Part shown: positions 52,325 through 64,000 of the stretch, in pieces
Layout of the letters: every line of letters begins with the position of its first letter
How positions within the stretch are numbered: position 1 is the first letter of the stretch
From: Cucumis sativus
Taxonomy: Eukaryota > Streptophyta > Magnoliopsida > Cucurbitales > Cucurbitaceae
DNA length: 64,000 nucleotides
Direction: 5' to 3'
NCBI RefSeq assembly: GCF_000004075.3
Contig: NC_026661.2
Coordinates: 20,984,307 to 21,048,306 of the forward strand
The notes under the pieces: generated by a model
The model's database searches: none
Told to the model about the DNA's origin: nothing
The model's input: only the letters and a program-made list of their open reading frames with translations
Position numbers and translations under genes: made by a program

Positions 52325-54656
52325 TATAAGATTTTTGATTTCTTTTTCTTTATTCTAACTTTTTTAAAAAAACTATAAAAACGAAACTCTTTATCGTTAT
52401 CTTTATCTTTTCCGTTAGAGAATAATATTTGAAGGCATAAATAAAAGAGAAATATATATGTGGTTGAAAATTTAGATTGTGTTATATATTTTTTTGATAC
52501 ACGTCAATTTTCGTTTTCTACTTTTAGGAATTAGGGTAAATATATTATTGATATTATCATATTGAAATTTCAATTTTAGGAATATATAAACATCTATACT
52601 GTGGAATAATTTATAATTTAAATCTATCGTTTATTAAAAAAAATAAAGTAACACGATAATTTATTAGGTGTCAAATTATGGAGATGGAGAATACATATTA
52701 TATTTATTTTGTAAAAATATTCTTATTGATATGGAGAATACAAAAAAAGAATGTCTCAAACTTAATGTTGAAAAAGGTTTCTAAATATATTAATTAATTA
52801 TAAAAACAAAAAATCATCCTTAATTAAGAGAATATCAAACTTTTTAAAGGACACTGTTTTAATAAAGAAATGTATGGTCAAATTAAGAAATTAATACAAA
52901 AATGGTGAATTTGACATCAAAATCTATATTACTTTTTTTGTAATTGGGGAAAATAATTCTTTTCGAATAAAGATGCTATTAATTATTTTATTGCTATATC
53001 TATTGTCCACATACAAATAAGAGATATACTAAAGTCTTAAATTATACCTTTCTCTTTGTTTAAAAAAAAAAAGAAAAAAATTGACTAAGATTAAGTGTCA
53101 TGATGATGAAGTAATAAAATATTTTTTTGTACGACATTTCTAAAATTTATTGGTGCAAATTTATGTTGTAATAATGTAAAGTTGTTCCCTTGTAAGAATC
53201 GTGTTCTGAAATGACTTTTAGAATAAAAGTCTAGTGTGAACTCAAAACTAAAAAAAAGAAACGGAACGTTTAATATAGTAAGATGAATAAAGACGTATAC
53301 TTTTCTTAACTTTTTTTTATATATATATATATTGTGTACTTATCACGCTCGTTTTTTTTTTTAAAAAAAAATGTTTTGAGTGACCACCTACATAGAATTA
53401 ATTTTCTACGACTTTTTTTGATATCTAAATGTGGTAGAGTCAAGCGGGTTTCTTTGATATCTAAATGTTGTAGAGTCAAGAGGGTTGTCTAGTAAGATTA
53501 GTTGATATCCATGTAAGCGACTTAATATAAAAAATAGTCAATATTTCAATATTTATTTTAATTAGTTATGGAATATAATTATATTATTCATAAATTTATG
53601 ATTGATATTTTATGTTATCTTAATAATTTAATTATTAGTTATAATGATCTAATGAATTTATATGATTTAATTAAAAAATATTCCTTTATTGATATTTCAA
53701 ATAGTAATTAAATAATTAAATTCAATTATGACTGTATTACTAATTCTCTTACATTTTCAACAAATAATTATTTAGTTTTGATTTTAATATATGAAATTGA
53801 TAAATCCAACCCATTCATTTAACATCCAAACTTTAATTATTATGTATATCCACATACTTGAATTCTAGACATGGGAATATGAAGAAAAAAAAAATAGAGA
53901 TTCTAACCAAACAAGAATTTGTTCCATTATAGATTAATTTTAAAAATTTAATGGATAATTTTTTATTATAAATTTGTTGTTATTATTAATTTTAGGATAA
54001 GCTTCAACTTCTTTCAATTATTATTATTGTTTTGTTTAACATATTTTGTTAATATATGTGTCTTTTAAACAAAAAAAAATGGGACAAAGATATGTATAAT
54101 TTTGGTTAAGAAATGATTAAATTAAATTAGAAAAGATGAATTAATAAGAAAAATTGATTTATTCAATTAGTAATGTGCATTGATTTATTACTATTATTAT
54201 TTTGAGTAACTTCAACTTCTTTTAATTATTATTATTATTATTTTTATTTGTTTAATATATTTTTTAATAACATATTTGGTTAATATATGAGTTTTTTTAT
54301 TCAATTAGTAAGGAGTTTTCAATTTTGCCATTCAGTTTTGGATTATTCACAAATTGTAATAGAAGACTTCACCAAACAAATATCACAGATAGCATTTCCC
54401 CCAACAACGTTTATTAAGATATCTTCACATGTCATACCAACAGGGCTAAGCTATTACATCAGATTAAGAAAACTTGAACTATACCAACAAGGGATGAAAG
54501 CAATAATCATAGAAGATTCAAATTATGAACATCACCAGCTAGTATTCGTCGAATTGATTCGTTCACTCGATGTGTTTTGTCTGATGGTTACTGGCTGAGG
54601 ATGCCATGGAATTCTCCAGGCAACAGCGAAGGCTAATATTTGTTTCAATCACAAAA
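51779..54656. other. AT-rich spacer between HPPR copies B and C
   Basis: Very AT-rich. It holds the copy B promoter, a poly-T run of over 30 at about 52286-52318, a 36-bp tandem duplication (53417-53488) and, at the right end, the probable 3' UTR of copy C. A 103-codon plus-strand frame at 54287-54598 overlaps that 3' region and looks like chance. Confidence 0.5.
53417..53488 (+). repeat. 36-bp direct tandem duplication
   Basis: Two adjacent copies of a unit beginning TTTGATATCTAAATG and containing GTAGAGTCAAG differ at a few positions. It is non-coding, in the B-C spacer. Confidence 0.8.
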
Positions 54657-55683
54657 CTATACCACTGGAGTTAACAGAGGTTTATTGGAGAAGTGAGATT
54701 CCAGGTTTCCAAGCACAAGGTCAGCCATTTCTTTGCGAGTTTCAACAGTTCCACTTCCTATATGCGGCACCAGGACAACATTTTCGAGTGCAAACAGCTC
54801 TTGGGGGACTTCAGGCTCGTTTTCAAACACATCGAGTCCTGCACCGCCTAATCGGCCTTCAACCAGGGCAGCTACTAATTCAGGTTCATCGACGTGAGGA
54901 CCCCTCCCAATGTTGATGAGAACACCTTTTGGACCCAATGCATCAATAACTTCTCGATTAACGATGTGGTGGGTTTCTTTAGTTAGCGCGCAAGCAACAA
55001 TCAGAATATCTGAGTTGGAGGCCAACTCGAGAAGATTTGAGTAGTACTTGTACTTGGTGTCTTCCTTTTTTGTTCTTGAGTAGTAAGATATAGGACAGTT
55101 GAATGCTTCAGCTCTCTTGGCAATTGCTAAGCCAATCCTTCCCAAACCAATAATGCCAACCGATTTGCCAGAGAACTGAGAGGCAATAGCAATGCAATTT
55201 TTAGTACTTTTATAGATCAATAGGTTAGGTCAATTATAATTACAAAGACACAACTGAATACCTTATCCCTTTATACCTAATCAATAGGTTAGGTCAATTA
55301 AAATGTTTGCCAATGTAGCAACATCATAACCAAACAAGACATAAAAAGTTATGAAAGATAAAAGAATCCGAAGTCTTTTCTGCTTGCGTGATCTTTGGTT
55401 CTGAACATTAGCAAGAAATGTTCAGACATAAACACTAGAAAGTAGTTTTCACGTTCAAACCTTGTGTTCACCCTTTTCTTCATGCCCATAATTAACTGTG
55501 GGCATTATTGGCACAGGGCGAAGTTCAAACCAAAATACATATATAAAGATTGGCACTGATTTCTTGTTCTGTTAGTGAGAATGAACAGCAAGAGGAAACT
55601 CTAGCACTTGAAAATAAAATCAATGAACTTTCGAACAAACACATTAACTAATTGCAGATGCAAGAATAGAAAGAAAGAAATGA

Positions 55684-55720
<37 letters not shown>

Positions 55721-57329
55721 TTCTTGCACTGATCCTATTAGATAGAATAACGTTTGAATAAAGAAATACGCTGCACTTGGCTCAAAAAAGAAAACAGAAA
55801 CCCAAGTTCATTCAAGTCAATTGTCAGGGAAGCAAGGTGCAACCTAAGAATGGGTTTGCCAGAAGGGAAAAGCTAAATACCCTTTTGTAGCTGGGATTTG
55901 AACTGTCCCTAAGTTTTCAAACCTAACACTTAAAACTCTTGAGATATGATTTTTTTTTCTATTTGGTCATTGAAGTTTTAAAAGTGACCTGTTTGATGCC
56001 AAGATTTAAAGTTGATTTATAATAGTCCCACGAAGTTTGAAATTAGTTTCAAATTGATCCCCAAGTACAAGGAAAAATTGTCTAACTAATTTATAAAATA
56101 CACATCAACGAAGTCTAGTCATCATTCCATTATATTAACCAATGTTAACTCTACATAGAGACCTTTATCAAACTCCCGGGATCAATCATAAATCAAATAC
56201 AACCAGACCAAACATGTCACCCTGAAACCTTAATGACCAAATGAATGTTCTGACGCCCATGAACAGTGAAAAAGAAGTTCAAATCAAGGAACAAAAGCCT
56301 AACTTACTCTCTAAACAACAATTTCTCACCCCAAAATCTCTAACTGCAACACATTCACTAGGTTTGAAACTATGAAACATTATTACATCAACTAAAAAAT
56401 TCTTGTCTCCAGGCAGGCAAGAATCTCCAAATCCTAGATAATTGTTATTTCACACAAATGAAACATCTCTGCTAGCTAAAGCCACAGAACTAAGTATACA
56501 GTCAAAGAAAAATTAATTGGGAGAACTTAGTTCTTCTTATCTACAAATGGGAAGGATAATGCAATTATGAAAACCAATGCATTTTGAAAAAACAACACAG
56601 AATTTTGAACTTCTGGAAAATTTCAACGAGTAGACTCAGGTCTTAGGGAAACTTCTTCCTTGGTTACATAACCTACACAGTCAATACCACTAGAATTCAA
56701 CCACTTGAGTATTAGTACCACATCTTAATTGAATCAAGCAATCGACCATTTGAATTTGCTATCACTAACAACAATATAAATGATAAGAATGCTTCAACTA
56801 AACATGTTAGATAATAGTACCAAATCCAAGCAACAAACCCATCCTTCATTAATATCCAACCAAAGAAAATACCAGGTAGCATTAATTAAGCACAAAAACA
56901 CAGAACCTTGGTAGTCAACTTGTAGTTACCAATCTTCCACTTCCCGCTCCTGACATATCTATCGCATTCACACAACCTCCTCAGCACCGCTATAATCAAC
57001 CCAATCGCCAAATCCGCAACGTCTTCAGTTAAAACATCGGGAGTATTAGTGACCCGAATCCCCTTCTCCTTGCACTTTTTGAGATCAATCTTATCCAATC
57101 CCACACTGAAGCTGGAGACAATCTCCAACTTCGGCAAGGCATCAATCAAAGTAGCATCGGCACCAGCTGACGCATTTCCAACAACGGCACGAATCGAATT
57201 GCAATGCTCCGTGAGGAATTGCGTCTTCTGAGGAAATTGCCAGAACTTGTAAAGATTGAAGCGCTTCTGCAGCTCCCCCTCAAGGTAAGCGTTCATCGGA
57301 CAAGTCATGAGTACACCGATGGATTCCAT
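54657..57329 (-). CDS. HPPR2: Hydroxyphenylpyruvate reductase HPPR2-like, tandem copy C
   Basis: Two exons, 57329-56907 and 55175-54657, phase 0, give 313 residues from [12 protein letters not shown]. This copy is the closest of the three to Arabidopsis HPPR2 (At1g79870) as I remember it: [44 protein letters not shown]. The Rossmann GLGRIG, Arg232, Glu261 and His279 are intact. HPPR2 is a cytosolic enzyme reducing hydroxyphenylpyruvate, linked to tyrosine and tocopherol-pathway flux and photorespiration bypass. An in-frame upstream ATG at 57428 would add 33 residues rich in Ser and Pro ([14 protein letters not shown]), which could act as a targeting peptide; the internal ATG matches the other copies and is preferred. 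The 1.7-kb intron holds a (GT)n microsatellite and other repeats. Confidence 0.93.
55687..55716 (+). repeat. (TG)n microsatellite in HPPR copy C intron
   Basis: About 15 TG units in the single intron of copy C. Confidence 0.95.
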
Positions 57330-59367
57330 GGTTGAGAATTTAGGGGTTGGATTAGGGTTTTCGGAGGAGATGTAGTTGAATTTAGATGATGAAGATGAAG
57401 GTGGAGAAGAGGAAGATTCGATGCGCATAAACAAACAGAAAAGAAATGGTAATACCGAAATTATATTATAATTCTATTGATTAAATTAATTAATCAAGGT
57501 GATTAGCGGCTTCGACTTTAAGGTCAAACGACGACGTTTGATGGGAAATGCAAATACCGTTTATTCCGTTAAAGCGAAAAGTTTAGTCCTTAAAAAAATG
57601 GGAAATTTCCTTTTGGTCCTTCACTTTTGGGTACTATTTTTCTATTTCCCATTTTAGATTTTAAAATATTTTATTTTTTTATCTTTTGTGACGTTTTAAC
57701 TAAAAAGTAAGTTATTATTATAGTTTGTGTTCCGGGTGTAGATTATTTTAGTTTAAGTTATAATATTATGTGTTGTGAAATGAATTATTATAGTTTGAGA
57801 AGAAAATACGAAAATACACTCGATCAAAGAATAAAAAAACAATAAGTGTTAAATGTAGCAAATAGTAAATAGCAAATGAGGGGTTAAAGCTATAGTAATC
57901 TATTTACGGTAGCTATAAGTGGTTGTTATAGTTTCGGATAACCCTCGTCCCAAACGGTTTCTTTATGTTTAGAAACTTGTCATAATCTTTTAGTCGATAG
58001 ACACGTGTCTTAATCAATTGAGTTATATAAGTTTCTCCAATTGACAAAGACTTCAACGGATTTTTATATCAAATATTTGTCTTAGGAATATTTCTACTAA
58101 ACTTTCCATTTTGTATTCCGTAAGTTATTAGATTTTAAAACCGTCAAACAGATCAATGAATTAAAAGATAACACATTAGCTAATCTTGTCATCTTTTGAT
58201 AATTTAATTGTGAAGGAATTATTTCGGAGGTAGCAGAGTAGGGTTTATGTTGTTGGTTGAAAGCTAAAAAGCTAAGCCCTAAAGCCCTTTGATTTCAACT
58301 TAGGCTCTTACAGTCAAACATATTATTCAATTCACAATACACCTAATTTAATCTCATAAATGCGAAGATGACCTCTAAAGTGAACCATATCCAACCTTAC
58401 AATATTTGTTTTCAACAACTATTCTTATTTTCTAAATTAAGCTTTAAGTTTTTTCTTTTATTATTTTTTCTAAATCTTAAAACATGAAATAATACCAAAT
58501 AAATTAAAGTTTCCAACCCACAGATATTAATTTGTAAAATTTAAATTTTATATAAAAAAAAATAAGTAATTGTAAATAACAAAACTTCTAAAAATATTTA
58601 CAAAATATAACAAAACTTCATATTCAATGATAAACGCTAATAAACTTTTATCGATGTTTATTATGGATAGAATACGAAATATTGATTAAAAAATTAAGTA
58701 AAAAATGTATTTTTACCAATTAATGTGATGGAAGTTTTTAAAATTCGATGTTATAGTTGGATGAAGAATATCGATAAAAAAACCAATTTTGAATAATATT
58801 TTTAGAAACTTATTAAAAGAAATTTAAAAAATGTGCTAAAAAAACTTGGAACACGTGATTAAAAAATAATAATAATGTAGGCTATTTTTTTTTTTCATAT
58901 TAAGAGAGACAAATAAAGGCAATAAAGAAGACAGCTGGCAAAATCAACAACCAAAACACAAATTAAAGGAATAAAAGAGGAAAATAAAATAATAGTGAAA
59001 CTTTGTTCTGTAAACGACGTCGTTTCCAATACCAATTACGTGGGAAGAGGTGGAAAAAAAAATTGTAACTATACAAATTATATTTTAAAGAAGTCTATAA
59101 GAATAATTGTTTTAGTTTTCATCACCATAAATTGTGTTGTTCGTAATTGACATGAGTTGATATAAGAATATATAGAAACAAGAACATTTTGAAATGTTAA
59201 TTAGGAATTTAACTCTTTTGAGTTGAAGATTATTCCAAGAAGTGTGATTAAAGGGGTTTTTATTTTGTTCTTCTTCATTAAATGGAGACTTAGGCTTGAT
59301 GCAACAATTTATTCTAAAAATTAGAAAACATACCTAACATGTATCTTCAAAAATGGATATTCATTAT

Positions 59368-59404
<37 letters not shown>

Positions 59405-59935
59405 GGTTATGAATGAAGGATGGTTGTGTTTCCAAATCCTTTTTCAATTTTAGTAAAGTTTGACCTAAACCATCCAATTGAAGCACTGCTGAAAGAAAAG
59501 AAAAAACAGAAAGTAAGTTCAAAACATTTCTTTCTCTTTCTTTGTCTAACCAAATCATCCTTTTCTTAAGATGAACCTCACATTGTATCATTCTCCTTCT
59601 CAAAAATAGAAGGAGAAAAGGAAAGATCAATCCAATAACCAAAAAGTAAAACTAGCTAGAGAGAGAGAGTAAATAAAACAAAAAACTTTCCTTATTCTTC
59701 AGTTCAAAGGAGGTAAAGAGAAGCAAAACAAGAATATCTTAATCCACCTTTTTTTTTTCTTCTAGTTCTTCTCTAAATCCTGCTTGCTTCTCTTCCTCCT
59801 TTTTTTCTCAATTCTCTTCATTTTCTCTCTATGCTGTCTGAAATTCACTAGGCATTCATAATTAATCATCACCACCCAGTTGCCGGTTTGTTGTCTCTTG
59901 TGTTTTCCGTCAAACGTTTCGTCAAGAAACTAAGA
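57330..59935. other. Divergent region between HPPR copy C and the RopGEF gene
   Basis: The left end is the 5' region of copy C. A dispersed repeat lies at about 57718-57965 and a foldback fragment near 58568-58700. A (GA)n run occurs at 59371-59401. The last 250 bases are CT-rich and probably form the RopGEF promoter and 5' UTR. No other gene is visible. Confidence 0.5.
57718..57965 (+). repeat. Dispersed foldback-type repeat, related to the 35.6-kb copy
   Basis: The first 70 bases (TAGTTTGTGTTCCGGGTG ... TATTTTAGTTTAAGTTAT) match the minus strand of 35572-35640. The right end, CCTCGTCCCAAACGG then TTTCTTTATG, matches the right end of that copy on the plus strand, as expected for an element with long inverted repeats. 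It is non-coding. Confidence 0.5.
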
Positions 59936-62770
59936 ATGGTTCGTGCTATGGAGCAAGAGCACGAAGGTTTCAGGTCCAGATTCTTTCTTTTCAGAGGAAA
60001 TCATGAGAATACAGGCAGACATGCCAAGAGCTTGAGTGTGGAGAGTGCCAATGTATTTGACTCTGTCAATGAAGATGATTTGTCGACGTCGAGAAGCCAG
60101 GGATCGACACCGGTTCACAACTCTTCTGAGAAACACCAAGCTGGGCCACCACTGGCACCATCCAATCGATCTGAAAGGGCTTCAAAGCCAAAGTTGAGCA
60201 GCAAAGACAACGATCTTGCCGCTGAAAAAGAAGCCAGGGAGAAGATGGCCTTAGGTTCGTCTTTCTTTTTAGTCCTTAAAGACTTTCAAAACAAAAATTC
60301 TGATCCTTGTAACCGTTTTCTAATCTAATATCTACTTAACCAAGACTTACCTTAATCAACTTCAGCACATGCCACGTTTTCACACATTCTTGTTAATGTT
60401 AAAGACAAATATAGTTATTGTTTCAAGCCTTGGGACAACTTGGGACAAAAATAGACATTTTAGAGGTTGAAGGGCTAAAACAGAGCAAAAATAAAGTTTG
60501 AGGACCAAAAAGGACTAAGATAGTTGAAGGTTAGGTATCAAAATGAGGTCATTAGTTATTCTAGGTGGAAAGCTTTTTATTTGATTCTGCAATTAATTTC
60601 CTCTTCCAATTGGGTTATAATTCAGAAATGGAACAGATGAAAGAGAGATTTGCAAAGTTACTCTTGGGGGAAGACATGTCTGGGGGAGGGAAGGGAGTTT
60701 CCTCAGCCTTGGCATTGTCTAATGCAATCACAAACCTTGCTGGTACGTCCCTAAAATTTCTCACATTGTAGCCTCAGGAAATTTCTCCCTCAGTTTTCGG
60801 CTTCAAAATCATGCTGAACCAGTACAGAATTTTTTGTTAGATATGAATTGTCTTCCAATTTTACAGCTTCTGTTTTTGGAGAACAATGGCGTCTTGAGCC
60901 AATGTCAGTAGAAAGAAAAGCAAGATGGAGAAAAGAAATCGATTTGCTCTTATCCGTTACAGATTATATTGTAGAGTTCGTACCTTCACAACAAAAATCC
61001 AAGGATGGAACGAATATGGAGGTAACAATCCAATTTCAACTCTGTAATCAAAATCCATTGATATGAGTCTCACAAGCTTAGATTAGGAGAATATTACTCC
61101 TTCCAATTCATTAATACCCCGACCTTAAGCCTAATGATCCTACCTTTCTTTTTCTATCTTACAAGTAAGGTTTATTATTGTTATAGATCATGGTGACACG
61201 GCAACGAAATGATTTGCACTTGAATATCCCAGCTTTGAGGAAGCTTGATGCCATGTTAATTGTAAGAACTATGGCTTAAATTTACTTTATTTTTTCTTGT
61301 TTTTTTTCTGCTTCAGTCCAACGAATCCTATGTGATATTGGGGGTCTGCCATGACAAAATGCAGGATTGTCTGGATAATTTTAAAGACCAAAATGAGTTC
61401 TACTACGTATCAAGAGATGCCAATGACTCGGAGAAAGGAAATAACAAAAGGAACGATAAATGGTGGCTACCTACGGCCAAAGTTCCTCCAAATGGTTTGT
61501 CAGACATGTCAAGGAAGTTTCTGCAGTACCAGAAGGATTGTGTCAACCAAGTTCTCAAAGCAGCCATGGCTATAAATGCTCAAATCATATCAGAAATGGA
61601 GATCCCTGAAGACTACATTGAGTCTCTCCCTAAAGTAGGCAAAGTCAATTATGTTTGTAACAATTTCAAAATGAATCTTCAATCAAAATTAAGTTTTGTT
61701 TGTGGTTTTACAGAATGGAAGGGCAAGCCTAGGGGATTCCATCTACAAAAGTATAACAGTTGAGTTCTTTGATCCGGATCAGTTTCTCTCCAGCATGGAC
61801 CTAACATCAGAGCATAAAATCCTAGATCTCAAAGACAGAATCGAAGCCTCCATAGTGATTTGGAGAAGGAAGATGAACCAGAAAGATGGAAAATCTACTT
61901 GGGGTTCAGCAGTGAGTATGGAAAAGAGGGAACTATTTGAAGAAAGAGCAGAAACCATCTTGCTAATACTTAAGCACCGCTTCCCTGGAATTCCACAATC
62001 TTCACTAGACATCAGCAAAATTCAGTTCAACCGGGTAAAAGAACGCTCCTTCCTTGTCTATAATCTCATCTAAAATTATCAACAATCCAAACACAAATTC
62101 TAGAAACTAAAATCAAAGCTTCTCAACTTTAGGCTACATAAACAGATGCTTATTATAATTCTGCCCAACAACATCTTCTAAATGAGATGATAAATGTTTT
62201 TAGCCCATGTAATCCAATAGGAAATTAACAATCCTATGCCCATTTCTTTGACAGTGTGAGATCATAAAACACTGTCTAAAACAACACGTCCAAACATATT
62301 GTAAATACCTAGTTTCATAGTGTGATGAACCACCACAAACAAACTTACTCTTGGGTGAACTGCAGGACGTGGGGCACGCCGTTTTAGAAAGCTACTCCAG
62401 AATACTGGAAAGCTTAGCCTTCACAGTGATGTCACGAATTGAAGACGTACTCCACGCCGATGGGTTAACTCAGAACCCATCACAAATAGCAACAAGGAGG
62501 AAGCCGACGAGCGAACCCCCAATGGAAAAATTAGAAGAGTTGAACAACGGCCCAGAAACGCCGGCTTCAATGACGCTGTTGGATTTCATGGGGTGGGGAC
62601 AGGATCAAAACGAGACGGAGATGAAGAAGGAATCGTTTGGGAATTCAGATGATTTAAACTTGGATTCAGATCTGAAACAAGGGAATAAGGCAGGGAATAT
62701 AGTGACGAACAAGAAGGTTTCGTACCTGGAGAATTTGAGCGCTGTTAGAAGTCCAACGGCGCGCCATTGA
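59936..62770 (+). CDS. ROPGEF12: PRONE-domain RopGEF (ROPGEF12-like)
   Basis: Seven exons: 59936-60254, 60626-60742, 60867-61021, 61187-61261, 61365-61634, 61714-62034, 62366-62770, giving 553 residues. The PRONE domain spans about 107-455: [129 protein letters not shown]. RopGEFs load GTP onto plant Rho (ROP) GTPases downstream of receptor kinases. The variable N-terminus (1-106) is Ser-rich, and the C-terminal tail ends RSPTARH, which I recall as typical of pollen-type RopGEFs with an autoinhibitory tail. The 12-like assignment rests on position between HPPR2 and plastid S17, as in At1g79860. All introns are GT-AG. Confidence 0.94.
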
Positions 62771-63419
62771 AAAAGAAGAATAGATAGAGAGATGATTTGG
62801 ATGAAAAATTCCATCATTTTCAGTTATATACATTCCTTTTGTGTAAATAGGAAGAAGAAGAAGAAGAAGAATGAGATCAACCCTTTTTCTTTTCTTCTCT
62901 TAATTTGAATTTTGGAATCACAACTCTTTGTGTTTGTGTAAATCCAAAATTGTTATTATGTATCATTTGTATCAATCAATGTAGTCATTTTAGATTTATA
63001 TATTCAAAAATATCAAATTCCATTCCCAAACTATTATCTCACATCTAATCATAATTAAATAAAACACACTATGTTTAGATCATGATACACGATCGCGCAG
63101 TTTTTTTAAAGATAAAAAAATTATTTCAAATCCAAACAATTGTATTTACTAATAGTTCTTTTAAAAGTAAATGTGAAAATTATGAAAATAGTAAATGTGC
63201 ACAAACCTTTTGATTTATTTGGGTTAGATTTATGAAAATTAACCAAAATTTAACGTAATAATAAATAGTTAAAGATTTAGTAGGAAACGACATGTCGTTT
63301 TAAATAGCATCGTATATTGGTTACCATGTGTCATTCACACACGATTCACCCTCCTCCCGTTCATCTCTTCTTATCTTCGTCTTCTTCAATTCGGATAACA
63401 CAAAAATCCCTAAAACAAA
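62771..63419. other. Spacer between RopGEF and plastid S17 genes
   Basis: The RopGEF 3' UTR with a (GAA)n tract at about 62851-62870, then AT-rich sequence and the short promoter and 5' UTR of the S17 gene. I see no other gene. Confidence 0.55.
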
Positions 63420-63914
63420 ATGTCTATAACTCTAACTTCCTCATCCCTTCTTCAAATTCCTCCAGTACAGAGCTTGAAGAAGCTCTCAATTTCCTCCTCT
63501 TTCCTCCATGGCTCAACTCCTCTCTCATTCCTCTCTAAGCCCTCTTCCTCATCGTCGCCATTCCCCTCCCAAACCCCCAATTTCCTCCCCTCCATTAGGG
63601 CCATGAGGTCCCTCCAAGGCCGCGTGGTTTGTGCCACCAACGACAAAACCGTCGCCGTTGAGGTAGTCCGATTAGCGCCTCATCCGAAATACAAGCGCCG
63701 GATTAGAATCAAGAAGAAGTACCAGGCACACGATCCGGATAACCAGTTCCAGGTTGGAGATTTTGTGGAGCTTGAAAAATGCCGTCCGATTAGTAAGATG
63801 AAGACGTTCCTGGCTATTCCGGTTCCAGCGAGGAATTCGAAGAAGAAAGCGGTGGAAGGTGGTGAGGGAGGAGAGCTTGGAATTCCATTGGAGTCTCAGC
63901 AAGAACAGGTTTGA
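63420..63914 (+). CDS. RPS17: Plastid 30S ribosomal protein uS17c
   Basis: A single exon of 164 residues. The first 60 or so residues are Ser-rich with few acidic residues (SITLTSSSLLQIPP, SSSSSPFPSQ), a typical chloroplast transit peptide. The mature part begins near MRSLQGRVVCATNDKTVAV and contains the bacterial-type S17 OB fold: EVVRLAPHPKYKRRIRI, YQAHDPDNQFQVGD, VELEKCRPISKMKTFL. A short Gly/Glu-rich tail (EGGEGGELG) follows. It binds 16S rRNA in the plastid small subunit. In Arabidopsis the nuclear gene is At1g79850, next to ROPGEF12, as here. Confidence 0.96.
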   Translation: MSITLTSSSLLQIPPVQSLKKLSISSSFLHGSTPLSFLSKPSSSSSPFPSQTPNFLPSIRAMRSLQGRVVCATNDKTVAVEVVRLAPHPKYKRRIRIKKKYQAHDPDNQFQVGDFVELEKCRPISKMKTFLAIPVPARNSKKKAVEGGEGGELGIPLESQQEQV

Positions 63915-64000
63915 TTGATTGTAATTGGTTGGTTTTATGGATCTGAATATTGTTTGTGGTTTTGATGAATGACTCGTGAATGTTATATCGATGAGACTGG
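63915..64000 (+). other. 3' UTR of the plastid S17 gene, cut by the window end
   Basis: The last 86 bases follow the S17 stop codon and look like 3' UTR. No further feature is visible. Confidence 0.6.

Noticed and set aside
54287-54598. 103-codon plus-strand frame downstream of HPPR copy C
   Set aside because: It lies opposite the probable 3' UTR of copy C, shows no domain and no splice or promoter support.

Overview
The window is nuclear DNA from a eudicot plant: AT-rich intergenic DNA, short GT-AG introns, telo-box/site II promoter motifs on a ribosomal protein gene, plant-only families (PRONE RopGEF, BAC2 carrier, KIN-13B, PDX1.2) and many small foldback (MITE-like) elements. The repeat style looks like Cucurbitaceae to me, but that is an impression and not proven here.

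Layout from left to right: the 3' end of an unidentified gene (1-125); BAC2-type mitochondrial basic amino acid carrier (+, 3292-4391); PDX1.2-like pseudoenzyme (-, 5112-5978); kinesin KIN-13B in 12 exons (+, 9057-14462); an unidentified single-exon gene (-, 16058-16687); a DDX11/ChlR1 FeS helicase in 9 exons (-, 19362-24923); ribosomal protein eL37 (+, 25687-26694); a PXA/PX/sorting-nexin-C protein in about 16 exons (-, 27757-34439); a Rab7-type GTPase in 7 exons (+, 38219-40733); an LEA-2/NHL-like membrane protein (+, 42710-44296); a dynein-light-chain-like protein (+, 45800-46273); three tandem hydroxyphenylpyruvate/hydroxypyruvate reductases (-, 46892-57329); a PRONE RopGEF in 7 exons (+, 59936-62770); and plastid ribosomal protein S17 (+, 63420-63914).

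This is a housekeeping gene block, not a mobile island. Its main interest is its order. From memory of Arabidopsis locus numbers, the genes alternate between two collinear series: At1g79900, 79890, 79870, 79860, 79850 and At3g16050, 16060, 16080, 16100, 16120 (with At1g15250-15240 and At1g52300-52250 as further partners). The window therefore looks like an ancestral gene order that was duplicated and fractionated in Arabidopsis.

Other points: a GC-AG intron splitting the KVD finger codons of KIN-13B, a 27-nt Rab7 microexon, an eL37 first exon coding only the initiator Met, a tandem-diverged HPPR trio, a PDX1 homologue lacking one catalytic lysine, a frame conflict in the PX gene, and several short foldback and LTR-like fossils inside introns. 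I found no CRISPR array, intact transposon or clearly novel system, and I could not recognise any tRNA or rRNA gene by eye.
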